The position numbers and the translations under genes were made by a program. Of a stretch of 13,910 bases of DNA, positions 7,544 through 13,910 are shown piece by piece (positions within the stretch are counted from its first letter, which is position 1; each line of letters starts with the position of its first letter). Below the pieces are notes generated by a model. That model made no database searches. It was not told the origin of the DNA and saw only the letters and a program-made list of their open reading frames with translations. Origin of the DNA: Burkholderiales bacterium (lineage in GTDB: Bacteria; Pseudomonadota; Gammaproteobacteria; Burkholderiales; Burkholderiaceae_C); contig JANXTP010000167.1 in NCBI GenBank assembly GCA_025352345.1, positions 1 through 13,910 of the forward strand. Direction: 5' to 3'.

Positions 7544-7846
7544 ATGATCCGTCATATCGTCCTGTGGACATTGAACAACCCGGCCGACGCACCGCGCTTC
7601 AAGGCATTGCTCGATTCCTGCACCCGGCTGGTGCCCGGCATCGTCGAATTCGACGTCGGCATCCGGGAGGTCGGGCTGGAAGCCAATGTGGACGTGGTGC
7701 TGGTCTCCACCTTCACCAACGCGCAGCAGCTCGAGGCCTATCAGAACCATCCGCAGCACAAGGCTGTCGCCGCCGAGCTGGGCACGATGCGCTCTGGCCG
7801 GCATGTGCTGGATCACGCGATCGAACCTGGGAAGGCTGCCGCTTGA
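7544..7846 (+). CDS. Dabb-domain (stress-responsive alpha/beta barrel) protein
   Basis: A 100-aa single-domain protein matching the Dabb fold, a dimeric ferredoxin-like barrel. It opens with MIRHIVLWTL, the typical first strand and conserved His, followed by a helix (PADAPRFKALLDSCTRLVPGI). It then has the strand and turn EFDVGIREVG, the strand VDVVLVSTFTN, and the family feature LEAYQNHPQHKAVAAEL (64-80). Dabb proteins are named from stress-induced plant members; the biochemical role of most bacterial ones is unknown, though some are polyketide or aromatic cyclases. A good Shine-Dalgarno, GAGGA at 7531-7535, lies eight bases before the ATG and inside the end of the upstream small membrane gene. 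Its own TGA overlaps the TTG start of the following peptidase. Confidence 0.88.
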   Translation: MIRHIVLWTLNNPADAPRFKALLDSCTRLVPGIVEFDVGIREVGLEANVDVVLVSTFTNAQQLEAYQNHPQHKAVAAELGTMRSGRHVLDHAIEPGKAAA

Positions 7847-9870
7847 GTTCTCGGCGCTGGCGCCGGCTGCTGTGCTGCGCGTGGTGGGCAGCGATCGCTG
7901 CATCGAGCGCAACCGCGGCCCAGCCGGTGGATGCAGCGCCCGCAGCATCAGTCACCACGCCTTACGCTTTCCCTGTCCCCCGCAACGCCTCAGCCATCGC
8001 CGCGCAGTGCAAGACGCTGCTGGCCGAACTGAGGCAGGGCGAAGCGCAGCTTGCGCAAGACAGCACGCCGCCGGGAACGGACCTGCTGGCCGCACTCGAC
8101 GCGATGACTCGCCGCACCGAGGACACGATGGGCCCGCTGGGCGTGTTGGTCGCGGTCAGCCCCAGCAAGGCGATCCGCGACGCGGCCGACGCCTGCGACC
8201 GCGACTACCAGACCTATTCATCGCGCTTCTGGCAGAACGCCGCGGTCTATGCACGCGTCAAGCAGGTGCAGCCGGCCGATGACATCGAACGCCGCTACTG
8301 GCGCGACACGCTCGACACCTTCGAGGATGCCGGCGTGGCGCTGGCACCAGCCCAACAGCAGCGGGTGCGCGAACTAAATGACGAGCTGACCGCGCTGACC
8401 CAGGCCTTCGAGCGCCGCGTCCGCGAAGACCGCACCCGACTGTGGTTCACATCAGGCGAGTTGGCCGGTGTGCCCACGGGCGTGTTGAAAGCCGCTCGGC
8501 GCGACGCGCGAGGCCGCTACCGACTCGGCCTGCAAGAGGCGACGGTGTTCCCGGTGCTCGAAAACGCCACACAGCCCGCGACGCGCGAGCGGCTGTGGCG
8601 TGCCTATTTGTCGCTGGGCGGCAACGCCAATCTCGACACGCTCGCCGCGCTGACCCAGCGCCGACGTGAACTCGCTCAACTGTTCGGCCAGGCCTCGTAT
8701 GCCGACTTCGTGCTCCGCCACCGCATGGCGCACAGCGAGGCTGATGTGCAGGCCTTCCTGGCCGCGGTGAAGGATGCGGTGCGTGCGCGCGAACTCGCCG
8801 ACCTGGAAGTGCTGCGCGCCGAGAAGGCCCGGCAGCTGAATCAGCCACTCGATCAGACCGTGCTGGCGCGCTGGGACACGGCGTTCTATTCCGAGCGTGT
8901 GCGCCGTGCCACCTACGCCGTCGATCAGGAGCAGTTCCGCCGTTACTTCCCGGCCGAGGCCAGCCTGCGCTTCGTGTTCCGCGTGGCCGAGCGGCTGTTC
9001 GGCATCACGGTGGAACCCGCCGCGGCACCGCAAACGCTGTGGCACCCGGAGGCGCGCACCTACACCGTGACCGACAACGACACGAAAGCGCTGCTGGGCA
9101 CGCTGTTCGTCGACCTGTACCCGCGCGACTACAAATTCAACCATGCGGCGCTGTGGAGCTTTCGCAATGTCTCGACGCTGGCTGGCCGCCAGCCCGCCGC
9201 AGCCCTCATCGTCAACGTCAGCCGCCAGGGCCTGACGCTCGACGAGCTGGAAACGCTGTTGCACGAATTCGGTCACGGCCTGCATGCCCTGTTGTCGAAG
9301 ACCCGTTACGCAGGGCAGGGCGGCACCAATGTGCAACTCGATTTCGTCGAGGCGCCGTCGCAGATGCTGGAAGACTGGGTCTACGACCCGCACGTGCTGG
9401 CACTGTTCGCCGAGGTCTGCCCGACCTGTGAGCCGGTGCCAAAGCCACTGCTCGCGCAAGCCCGTGCTGCGCGCGACTTCGGCAAGGGCATGCAGTTTTC
9501 ACGGCAGCATCTGTACGCCAGCTATGACCTCGCACTGCACGGCCGTGAGCCGGCCGACCCATTGATGCTGTGGGCGCAGATGGAAGGCGCAACGCCGCTC
9601 GGCCACGTGCCCGGGTCGATGTTCCCGGCCGGCTTCGAGCACATTGCCGGTGGCTACGCGGCCGGCTACTACGGCTACCTGTGGAGTCTGGTGCTGGCCG
9701 AAGACCTGCGCACCGCCTTCGTCGCCGACCGGCTGAGCCCGACCGTCGGCCGCCGCTATCGCGACACCGTGCTGGAAAACGGCGGCCAGCTCGCACCCGG
9801 CGAACTGCTGCAGCGCTTCCTGGGCCGCCCCACCGACAGCCAGGCCTTTTTCAAGGCGCTGGCACGGTAG
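7843..9870 (+). CDS. M3-family zinc oligopeptidase (thimet/Dcp-like), exported, probable TTG start
   Basis: Zinc metallopeptidase of family M3, which cleaves short peptides in a deep channel. The HEFGH motif gives zinc ligands His474 and His478 with catalytic Glu475; the third ligand is Glu503 in FVEAPSQ, 25 residues after His478, as expected. FEHIAGGYAAGYYGYLWS near the C-terminus is the usual substrate-binding block. Start choice: the frame has no credible ATG. TTG at 7843 is preceded by GAAGG (7831-7835) at seven bases, overlaps the stop of the Dabb gene (TTGA), and yields an Arg-rich signal peptide with cleavage near TAAQ (residue 26). That gives 675 aa, normal for the family. The frame runs open to 7564, but that part is a shifted reading of the Dabb gene. 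The signal peptide suggests a periplasmic role, whereas many M3 enzymes are cytoplasmic. Tandem TAG codons end the gene. Confidence 0.9.
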   Translation: MSSRRWRRLLCCAWWAAIAASSATAAQPVDAAPAASVTTPYAFPVPRNASAIAAQCKTLLAELRQGEAQLAQDSTPPGTDLLAALDAMTRRTEDTMGPLGVLVAVSPSKAIRDAADACDRDYQTYSSRFWQNAAVYARVKQVQPADDIERRYWRDTLDTFEDAGVALAPAQQQRVRELNDELTALTQAFERRVREDRTRLWFTSGELAGVPTGVLKAARRDARGRYRLGLQEATVFPVLENATQPATRERLWRAYLSLGGNANLDTLAALTQRRRELAQLFGQASYADFVLRHRMAHSEADVQAFLAAVKDAVRARELADLEVLRAEKARQLNQPLDQTVLARWDTAFYSERVRRATYAVDQEQFRRYFPAEASLRFVFRVAERLFGITVEPAAAPQTLWHPEARTYTVTDNDTKALLGTLFVDLYPRDYKFNHAALWSFRNVSTLAGRQPAAALIVNVSRQGLTLDELETLLHEFGHGLHALLSKTRYAGQGGTNVQLDFVEAPSQMLEDWVYDPHVLALFAEVCPTCEPVPKPLLAQARAARDFGKGMQFSRQHLYASYDLALHGREPADPLMLWAQMEGATPLGHVPGSMFPAGFEHIAGGYAAGYYGYLWSLVLAEDLRTAFVADRLSPTVGRRYRDTVLENGGQLAPGELLQRFLGRPTDSQAFFKALAR

Positions 9871-9891
9871 TAGACACAAATACGGCCCACG

Positions 9892-10344
9892 ATGGAATTC
9901 CCGCTGCTGATCCCCTTCGTGCAAGCCATGGGTTTCGAGCTGCTGCGCATGCAGGGCGGCGAGGCTGAGATCGCATTGAACCTGCGGCCCGATCAGCACA
10001 ACTCGCTGGGCATGGCACACGGCGGCATCACAATGACGCTGCTGGATGTGGCGATGGCGCACGCGGCTCGCAGTGCCGATACGCTGTCCGACGCCAGTGC
10101 GCCGTCCGGCAGGCTGGGCCGCGGCGTGGTCACCATCGAGATGAAGACCAGTTTCATGCGTCCTGCCACCGGCCGCCTGACCGCCCGCGCCTGCGTGCTG
10201 ACCCGCACCCTTGCGCTGGCCTTCTGCGAAGCCTCGCTGTTCGACGACGCCGGTGCGCTGGTCGCCCACGCCACCGGCAGCTTCAAGTACCTGACGCGCG
10301 GGGCGGGTGAGGGCCGGCGGATCAGGGGCGCGGGCGGCGATTGA
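9892..10344 (+). CDS. PaaI-type hotdog-fold thioesterase
   Basis: Predicted acyl-CoA thioesterase of 150 aa with a single hotdog domain. The diagnostic segment is HNSLGMAHGGITMTLLDVAMAHAA (36-59): an N-x-x-G-x-x-HGG motif followed by the long central helix with Asp52. The five-strand sheet follows (VVTIEMKTSFMRPA, LTARACVLTRT, LAFCEASLFDD, LVAHATGSFKYL). The C-terminal tail after about 135 is Gly/Arg-rich and probably disordered. It lies 21 bp after the M3 peptidase in the same direction, without a clear Shine-Dalgarno, and is the last gene of the run that begins at 7345. With the acyl-CoA ligase upstream, a role in acyl-CoA turnover is possible, but the substrate cannot be told from sequence. 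Confidence 0.9.
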   Translation: MEFPLLIPFVQAMGFELLRMQGGEAEIALNLRPDQHNSLGMAHGGITMTLLDVAMAHAARSADTLSDASAPSGRLGRGVVTIEMKTSFMRPATGRLTARACVLTRTLALAFCEASLFDDAGALVAHATGSFKYLTRGAGEGRRIRGAGGD

Positions 10345-10352
10345 GCCATGCG

Positions 10353-10395
10353 CTGACCGACGGTCATGCCTGCGGCGATAACATTCCTACCGTCG
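10353..10395. promoter_or_regulatory. Inverted repeats and weak promoter-like boxes before the AIM24 gene
   Basis: The 72-bp gap holds a perfect 11-bp palindrome, GACCG-A-CGGTC (10355-10365), and a 7-bp inverted repeat, CGACGGT (10358-10364) with ACCGTCG (10389-10395), separated by 24 bases. A poor -35 (CTGACC, 10353-10358) and -10 (GATAAC, 10377-10382) with 18-bp spacing lie between. It could be a promoter with an operator or only a hairpin; there is no T-run to make it a clear terminator. Confidence 0.3.
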
Positions 10396-10416
10396 ATTAA
10401 ATCAGGAGTGCGCAGC

Positions 10417-11232
10417 ATGGCGATGGATGTGGTGGATTTCGAGATCAAGGGCTCGGAAATGCAGTTTGTCTAGGTCGAACTCGACCCGGGCGAGGCGGCG
10501 GTCGGCGAGGCTGGCAGCATGATGTTCATGGACGCCGGCATCGCGATGGACACGGTGTTCGGCGACGGCTCGGCCAGCGGCGGCGGGCTGTTCAACAAGC
10601 TGATCGGCGCTGGCAAGCGGCTGGTCACTGGCGAGTCGCTGTTCACCACGGTCTACACCAACCAGGGCCGCAGCAAGCTGCGCATTGCCTTTGCGGCGCC
10701 GTATCCCGGCAAGATCCTGCCGATGGACCTGCGCCAGCTCGGCGGTATGCTCATTTGTCAGAAAGACGCGTTCTTGTGCGCGGCCAAGGGCGTGTCGCTG
10801 GGCATCTATCTGCAGCAGCGGATGTCGGTCGGATTCTTCGGTGGCGAAGGCTTCATCATGCAGAAGCTCGAAGGTGATGGCCTCGCGTTCGTGCATGCGG
10901 GCGGCACCTGCGTCAAGCGCGAATTGCAGCCAGGGCAGACCTTGCTGATCGACACCGGCTGTGTCGTCGCCTTCACACCCAATGTGAACTTCGAGATCCA
11001 GTACGTTGGCAAGATCAAGACCGCGCTGTTTGGCGGCGAGGGCCTGTTTCTCGCCAAGATCAGCGGGCCAGGTACGGTGTGGCTGCAGAGCCTGCCGTTC
11101 TCGCGGCTGGCCTCGCGCGTGTTCGCGGCGGCGCCGCAGCGCGGTGGCTCGCGTGAGGAAGGCTCGCTGCTTGGCGGTGTGTTGGGCGGCGGCCTGCTCG
11201 GCGGCACGATCTTCGGCGGGGACGACGAATAG
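10417..11232 (+). pseudogene. AIM24/TIGR00266-family protein gene, interrupted by an in-frame TAG
   Basis: The reading frame encodes a double-stranded beta-helix protein of the AIM24/TIGR00266 family (function unknown), recognisable from ELDPGEAAVGEAGSMMFMD, the GGEGFIMQKLEGDG core, and the Gly-rich C-terminal tail ending GGTIFGGDDE. The natural start is the ATG at 10417: AGGAG sits at 10404-10408, eight bases upstream, and the encoded MAMDVVDFEIKGSEMQFV is family-like. Codon 19 (10471-10473) is TAG where the family usually has Glu, which a single G-to-T change from GAG would explain. The other 252 codons are open with no frameshift. The first usable start after the stop is ATG 10519, with GAGG at 10507-10510, giving 237 aa that lack the first 34 residues. 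This is a recent nonsense mutation, a sequencing error, or a gene expressed by reinitiation or suppression. Cytoplasmic; alone in its unit. Confidence 0.85.
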
Positions 11233-11290
11233 GCGGCGGACGAACGAGCGTGGGCGCGAGCTGCATGCGCGCTGACGTATCCTGCATCGC

Positions 11291-12178
11291 ATGAAATTGC
11301 TGATTGATTCGTTCTGGCGCGCCGCCGCCTATTGCCTGCATCCGCGTGTGATCGCCCTGTCGCTGATGCCGCTGGTGCTGATGGCGGTGGCCGCGCTCGG
11401 CCTCGGCTATTTGCTGTGGGACCCCATGCTTGTGTGGGTGCGCACGGGGGTCGAATCGCAGGACTGGCTGACGTCGGTGCTGGGCTGGTTCGACAGCATC
11501 GGCATCGGCGGCCTCAAGGCCCTGCTGGCGCCCTTGCTGCTCGTGTTCGTGGCGATGCCGTTGATCGTCATCGTCTCGCTGCTGGTGGTCGCGGCGACGA
11601 TGACACCGTCGATGCTCAACCTGGTTGCGGAACGGCGCTTTCCGGCGCTCGAACGGCGACACGGTGGCTCGACCACCGCCGGTGTGTTCGCGTCATTGGG
11701 CGCGACGTTGGTGGCGCTCGTCGCGCTGGTGCTGTCGATACCGCTGTGGTTCGTGCCGCCGCTGGTGCTGATCCTGCCGCCCTTGATCTGGGGCTGGCTG
11801 ACCTACAAGGTGATGACCTACGACGTGCTGGCCGAACACGCCACGAAGGAGGAGCGGCGCGAAATCATCCGACGGCATCGCAGTGCCTTGCTGGGCATGG
11901 GCGTGCTGACCGGCTACCTGGGTGCGGCGCCGTCGCTTTTGTGGGCCTCCGGCGTGCTGTTCCTGGCGCTCGCGCCAGTGCTGGTGCCGGTCGCGATCTG
12001 GATCTACACGTTGGTGTTCGCTTTCTCGGCGCTCTGGTTTTCGCATTACGCTCTTCAGGCGCTTCAGGCCTTGCGCGTCGAACGTGGCGCGACGCCGGGG
12101 CCGTCAGCGGCGGGGGTGCCGCCGACCGGCATCGACCCGGCGGCAACGGCAGGGCTTTTGCCGCTGCCGCCGGCCTGA
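11291..12178 (+). CDS. EI24-domain integral membrane protein (CysZ/EI24 superfamily)
   Basis: Inner membrane protein of 295 aa resembling the EI24 domain family, which includes CysZ-type sulfate permeases and eukaryotic EI24. It starts MKLLIDSFWRAAAYCLHPRVI, matching the usual N-terminus where an amphipathic helix precedes the first membrane span. Hydrophobic segments lie at about 22-43, 76-103, 132-150, 152-173 and 213-248. A charged cytoplasmic loop (YDVLAEHATKEERREIIRRHR, about 177-197) is typical of the family. The last 35 residues are Pro/Ala/Gly-rich and probably unstructured. The ATG at 11291 has no strong Shine-Dalgarno. The gene ends 10 bp before the molybdopterin-binding protein, so the two are likely co-transcribed. 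Whether it carries sulfate or anything else cannot be decided. Confidence 0.88.
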   Translation: MKLLIDSFWRAAAYCLHPRVIALSLMPLVLMAVAALGLGYLLWDPMLVWVRTGVESQDWLTSVLGWFDSIGIGGLKALLAPLLLVFVAMPLIVIVSLLVVAATMTPSMLNLVAERRFPALERRHGGSTTAGVFASLGATLVALVALVLSIPLWFVPPLVLILPPLIWGWLTYKVMTYDVLAEHATKEERREIIRRHRSALLGMGVLTGYLGAAPSLLWASGVLFLALAPVLVPVAIWIYTLVFAFSALWFSHYALQALQALRVERGATPGPSAAGVPPTGIDPAATAGLLPLPPA

Positions 12179-12188
12179 TCGCATCGCG

Positions 12189-13004
12189 ATGGCATTCGGG
12201 CTGTTGATCGTCGGCGACGAAATCCTGTCGGGCAAGCGCGCCGACAAGCATGTGCCGAAGGTGATCGAGCTGCTGGCCGCGCGCGGCCTGCCGCTGGCCT
12301 GGGTGCGTTATGTCGGTGACGATCCGGTGCGCATCACGGCAGATCTGAGGGATGCGTTCGCCAGCGGCGACATCGTGTTTTCGTGCGGTGGCATCGGAGC
12401 GACGCCCGACGACCACACCCGGCAATGCGCCGCGCGGGCCCTGGGCGTGCCGCTTGAGCTGCATCCGGTCGCCCGCGATCTGATCATCGAACGCATGCGC
12501 GAGGTTGCCGCTGAAAAGGGCGTGGTGTTCGAGCCTGAGCGCGCCGACAACCTGCATCGCCTGAACATGGCCATGTTCCCGCTGGGCGCAGGGATCATCC
12601 CGAACCCTTACAACAAGATTGCTGGCTTTTTCGTGCGCACGCCAGCACCCTCGGCGGGTGCGGTGTACTTCGTCCCGGGCTTTCCGGTCATGGCTTGGCC
12701 GATGATCGAGTGGGTGCTCGACCAGCATTGTGCGCACCTGCACCGCGCGCAGGGTGAGCGTGAGCAGTCCGTCATCGTGATGGGCGCGATGGAGGCCAGC
12801 CTGACGCCGCTGATGGAACTCGTCGAGGCGCGTCATCCCGGTGTGAAGGTGTTCAGCCTGCCCAGCGTCGAACACCCGCAGTGGGGCGCGCACATCGAGT
12901 TGGGGGTGAAGGGCGACGCCGTCGCAGTGGCATCCGCTTATGCGACGCTGATGCAAGGGCTGCGTGACAAGAGTGTCCAGATGGGCCCTGAATTGGTGCG
13001 ATGA
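12189..13004 (+). CDS. Molybdopterin-binding domain protein, CinA N-terminal-like (COG1058)
   Basis: Cytoplasmic protein of 271 aa with a MoCF_biosynth (MoaB/Mog-like) domain of the type found at the N-terminus of CinA. Motifs: LLIVGDEILSG (5-15), VFSCGGIGATPDDHT (63-77, the GGxGxTxDD signature that binds molybdopterin or a nucleotide pyrophosphate), IIPNPYNKIAGFF (136-148) and VYFVPGFP (159-166). A second alpha/beta region follows to about 255. The C-terminal CinA amidase (NMN deamidase) domain is absent, as in the stand-alone COG1058 proteins of many proteobacteria. Start at ATG 12189, 10 bp after EI24, with no visible Shine-Dalgarno; MAFGLLIVGDEIL is the expected N-terminus. The longer open frame from 11922 is a shadow of EI24. 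Exact reaction unknown. Confidence 0.88.
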   Translation: MAFGLLIVGDEILSGKRADKHVPKVIELLAARGLPLAWVRYVGDDPVRITADLRDAFASGDIVFSCGGIGATPDDHTRQCAARALGVPLELHPVARDLIIERMREVAAEKGVVFEPERADNLHRLNMAMFPLGAGIIPNPYNKIAGFFVRTPAPSAGAVYFVPGFPVMAWPMIEWVLDQHCAHLHRAQGEREQSVIVMGAMEASLTPLMELVEARHPGVKVFSLPSVEHPQWGAHIELGVKGDAVAVASAYATLMQGLRDKSVQMGPELVR

Positions 13005-13021
13005 CGGCGTCAAGGTGGGCC

Positions 13022-13027
13022 CATAAT
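13022..13027 (+). promoter_or_regulatory. Possible sigma70 -10 box (CATAAT) upstream of glnA
   Basis: CATAAT matches the -10 consensus at five of six bases, which is rare in this GC-rich window. No good -35 stands at the right distance (ATGACG at 13001-13006 gives 15 bp). If used, transcription would start close to the NtrC-type palindrome, reminiscent of the NtrC-repressed upstream promoter of E. coli glnA. Confidence 0.25.
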
Positions 13028-13039
13028 GGGGCGCCTGCC

Positions 13040-13056
13040 GGCACCTCACAGGTGCA
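13040..13056. promoter_or_regulatory. NtrC (NRI)-type enhancer palindrome upstream of glnA
   Basis: GCACC-TCACA-GGTGC (13041-13055) fits the NtrC consensus GCACY-N5-RGTGC exactly; the extended TGCAC-N7-GTGCA form has one mismatch, at 13040. It lies 220 bp before the glnA start and about 138 bp upstream of the start predicted from the sigma54-like element, a normal enhancer distance. A weaker half-match (13095-13109, GGTGC arm intact) is centred 54 bp downstream. The stem could form a hairpin, but no T-run follows, so I do not read it as a terminator. Confidence 0.6.
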
Positions 13057-13159
13057 TCTGTAAGGTTGTCCTCGGCAGTGGTTCAGGCGGCTCTGACGCA
13101 GTCTGGTGCGTCGGTATGTGCTTCAACGCGGTGACGGGCGGTGCTGTAACGCCGTCGCT

Positions 13160-13175
13160 GGGCATGTTTTCTGCT
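13160..13175 (+). promoter_or_regulatory. Sigma54-type (-24/-12) promoter element of glnA
   Basis: GGGCATGTTTTCTGCT has the required GG (13161-13162) and GC (13173-13174) ten bases apart and matches 9 of 12 defined positions of TGGCACG-N4-TTGCW. Mismatches are the first T, the C before G, and the first T of TTGC. Transcription would begin near 13186, giving a leader of about 90 nt. With the upstream NtrC-type palindrome this implies nitrogen-regulated glnA expression. Confidence 0.5.
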
Positions 13176-13275
13176 ATGTTGCTGTGCGCATTTTTGAGGC
13201 GGCTGGTCAGCGTCACACCAATGTTCAAACCCTTCCCCCAACGCATCCAAATAGCATCCCGCTAGGAGATTCCTG

Positions 13276-13910
13276 ATGGCCAAGACCGTCGCCGACGTGA
13301 TGAAGATGGTGAAAGAGAACGAGGTCAAGTTTGTTGACTTCCGTTTCACCGACACCCGCGGCAAAGAGCAGCACGTCACCGTGCCCGTGTCCCATTTCGA
13401 CGAAGACAAGTTTGTAACCGGCCATGCTTTCGACGGTTCGTCGATCGCCGGATGGAAGGGCATCGAAGCCTCCGACATGCAACTGATGCCAGATGCCAAC
13501 ACCGCGAACATCGATCCGTTCTTCGAAGAGTCGACGATGATCCTGACGTGCGACGTCGTCGATCCCGCCGACGGCAAGCCGTACGAGCGCGATCCCCGCT
13601 CGCTGGCCAAGCGCGCCGAGGCCTACATGAAAGCCTCCGGCCTGGGCGACACCGCCTACTTCGGCCCTGAGCCCGAGTTCTTCGTGTTCGACAGCGTGCG
13701 TTGGGGCAACGACATGTCGGGCTGCTTCTCGAAGATCGATTCGGAAGAAGCCGCCTGGAACACCGGCCGCGAATACGAGCACGGCAACACCGGCCACCGT
13801 CCGTCCGTCAAGGGCGGCTATTTTCCGGTACCGCCTGTTGACAGCTTCCAGGACATGCGCTCGGAAATGTGTCTGGTGCTCGAAGCGCTGGGCGTGCCGG
13901 TCGAAGTGCA
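13276..13910 (+). CDS. glnA: Glutamine synthetase, type I (N-terminal part, cut by window end)
   Basis: Catalyses ATP-dependent amidation of glutamate to glutamine, the central step of ammonium assimilation, as a cytoplasmic dodecamer. The first 211 codons of about 470 are present and open to the window edge. The start is unambiguous: ATG at 13276 with AGGAG at 13264-13268, seven bases upstream. Class I motifs visible: the N-terminal beta-grasp region, FDGSSIAGW (52-60), DPFFEESTMILTCDV (80-94), YFGPEPEFFVFD (128-139) carrying the metal-binding glutamates 132 and 134, and KGGYFPVPPVDS (179-190). The adenylylation-site tyrosine lies beyond the window, so post-translational control cannot be judged. 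The leader carries NtrC and sigma54-type sites. In many relatives ntrB and ntrC follow glnA; that cannot be seen here. Confidence 0.97.
   Translation, partial: MAKTVADVMKMVKENEVKFVDFRFTDTRGKEQHVTVPVSHFDEDKFVTGHAFDGSSIAGWKGIEASDMQLMPDANTANIDPFFEESTMILTCDVVDPADGKPYERDPRSLAKRAEAYMKASGLGDTAYFGPEPEFFVFDSVRWGNDMSGCFSKIDSEEAAWNTGREYEHGNTGHRPSVKGGYFPVPPVDSFQDMRSEMCLVLEALGVPVEV

Noticed and set aside
8452..9459. A 335-codon minus-strand open frame inside the M3 peptidase
   Set aside because: It lies wholly antisense to the catalytic gene, has a shadow-type composition, and shows no recognisable motif.
10471..10473. Amber codon read as pyrrolysine or another recoded amino acid
   Set aside because: Every other gene here that ends in TAG (for example the peptidase at 9868) treats it as a stop, and no recoding is known in this lineage; mutation or sequencing error is simpler.
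11865..13049. A 394-codon minus-strand open frame opposite the molybdopterin-binding gene
   Set aside because: The translation is His/Arg/Gln-rich, without domains, and antisense to a gene with clear family motifs; it is a product of high GC.
13026..13265. A 79-codon plus-strand open frame in the glnA leader
   Set aside because: It overlaps the NtrC and sigma54-type elements, has no Shine-Dalgarno and no protein-like pattern.
1..13910. CRISPR arrays, IS elements, tRNA or rRNA genes, phage or defence modules
   Set aside because: I found no spaced direct repeats, transposase motifs, cloverleaf-type sequences or defence-gene motifs; all sizeable intervals are occupied by core-type genes.

Overview
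The window is a GC-rich, gene-dense stretch of bacterial chromosome. It most likely comes from a betaproteobacterium of the order Burkholderiales, in the Leptothrix/Rubrivivax/Methylibium-like group. That assignment is inferred from protein resemblance and gene order recalled from memory: the order selO-msrB-yciB-bolA-PpiC isomerase, the long YciB variant, and EI24 followed by a stand-alone molybdopterin-binding protein upstream of glnA. No search was run. There are no tRNAs, rRNAs, IS elements, CRISPR arrays or phage genes. Codon use and gene packing are uniform, so this reads as core chromosome and not as an acquired island.

Layout. (1) 103-1549: a TesA-like SGNH esterase (minus) and a YbbA/LolD-type ABC ATPase (plus) diverge from a gap of about 25 bp; the usual permease partner YbbP is absent here. 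(2) 1568-5457: a five-gene minus-strand run, in transcription order SelO adenylyltransferase, MsrB methionine sulfoxide reductase, YciB septation/membrane protein, BolA, and an exported PpiC-type isomerase. SelO, MsrB and BolA all belong to families tied to redox homeostasis, thiol/glutaredoxin partners or oxidised-protein repair. (3) 5623-10344: a plus-strand run with an AlkK-like acyl-CoA ligase, a 64-aa two-helix membrane protein, a Dabb-domain protein, an exported M3 metallopeptidase that probably starts at TTG, and a hotdog thioesterase; spacing between the last four is 4 bp, a 4-bp overlap, and 21 bp. (4) 10417-11232: an AIM24/TIGR00266-family gene with an in-frame amber codon at codon 19. 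(5) 11291-13004: an EI24-domain membrane protein and a molybdopterin-binding-domain protein, probably co-transcribed. (6) 13276 to the end: the first 211 codons of glnA (class I glutamine synthetase), preceded by a 271-bp leader with a perfect GCAC-N7-GTGC NtrC-type palindrome and a GG-N10-GC sigma54-like element.

I do not see a novel multi-gene system. The most informative observations are the amber-interrupted AIM24 gene behind a strong ribosome binding site, the apparent NtrC/sigma54 control region of glnA, and the TTG start that overlaps the preceding stop codon and gives the M3 peptidase a clean signal peptide. Bases 1-102 hold no gene I can support.
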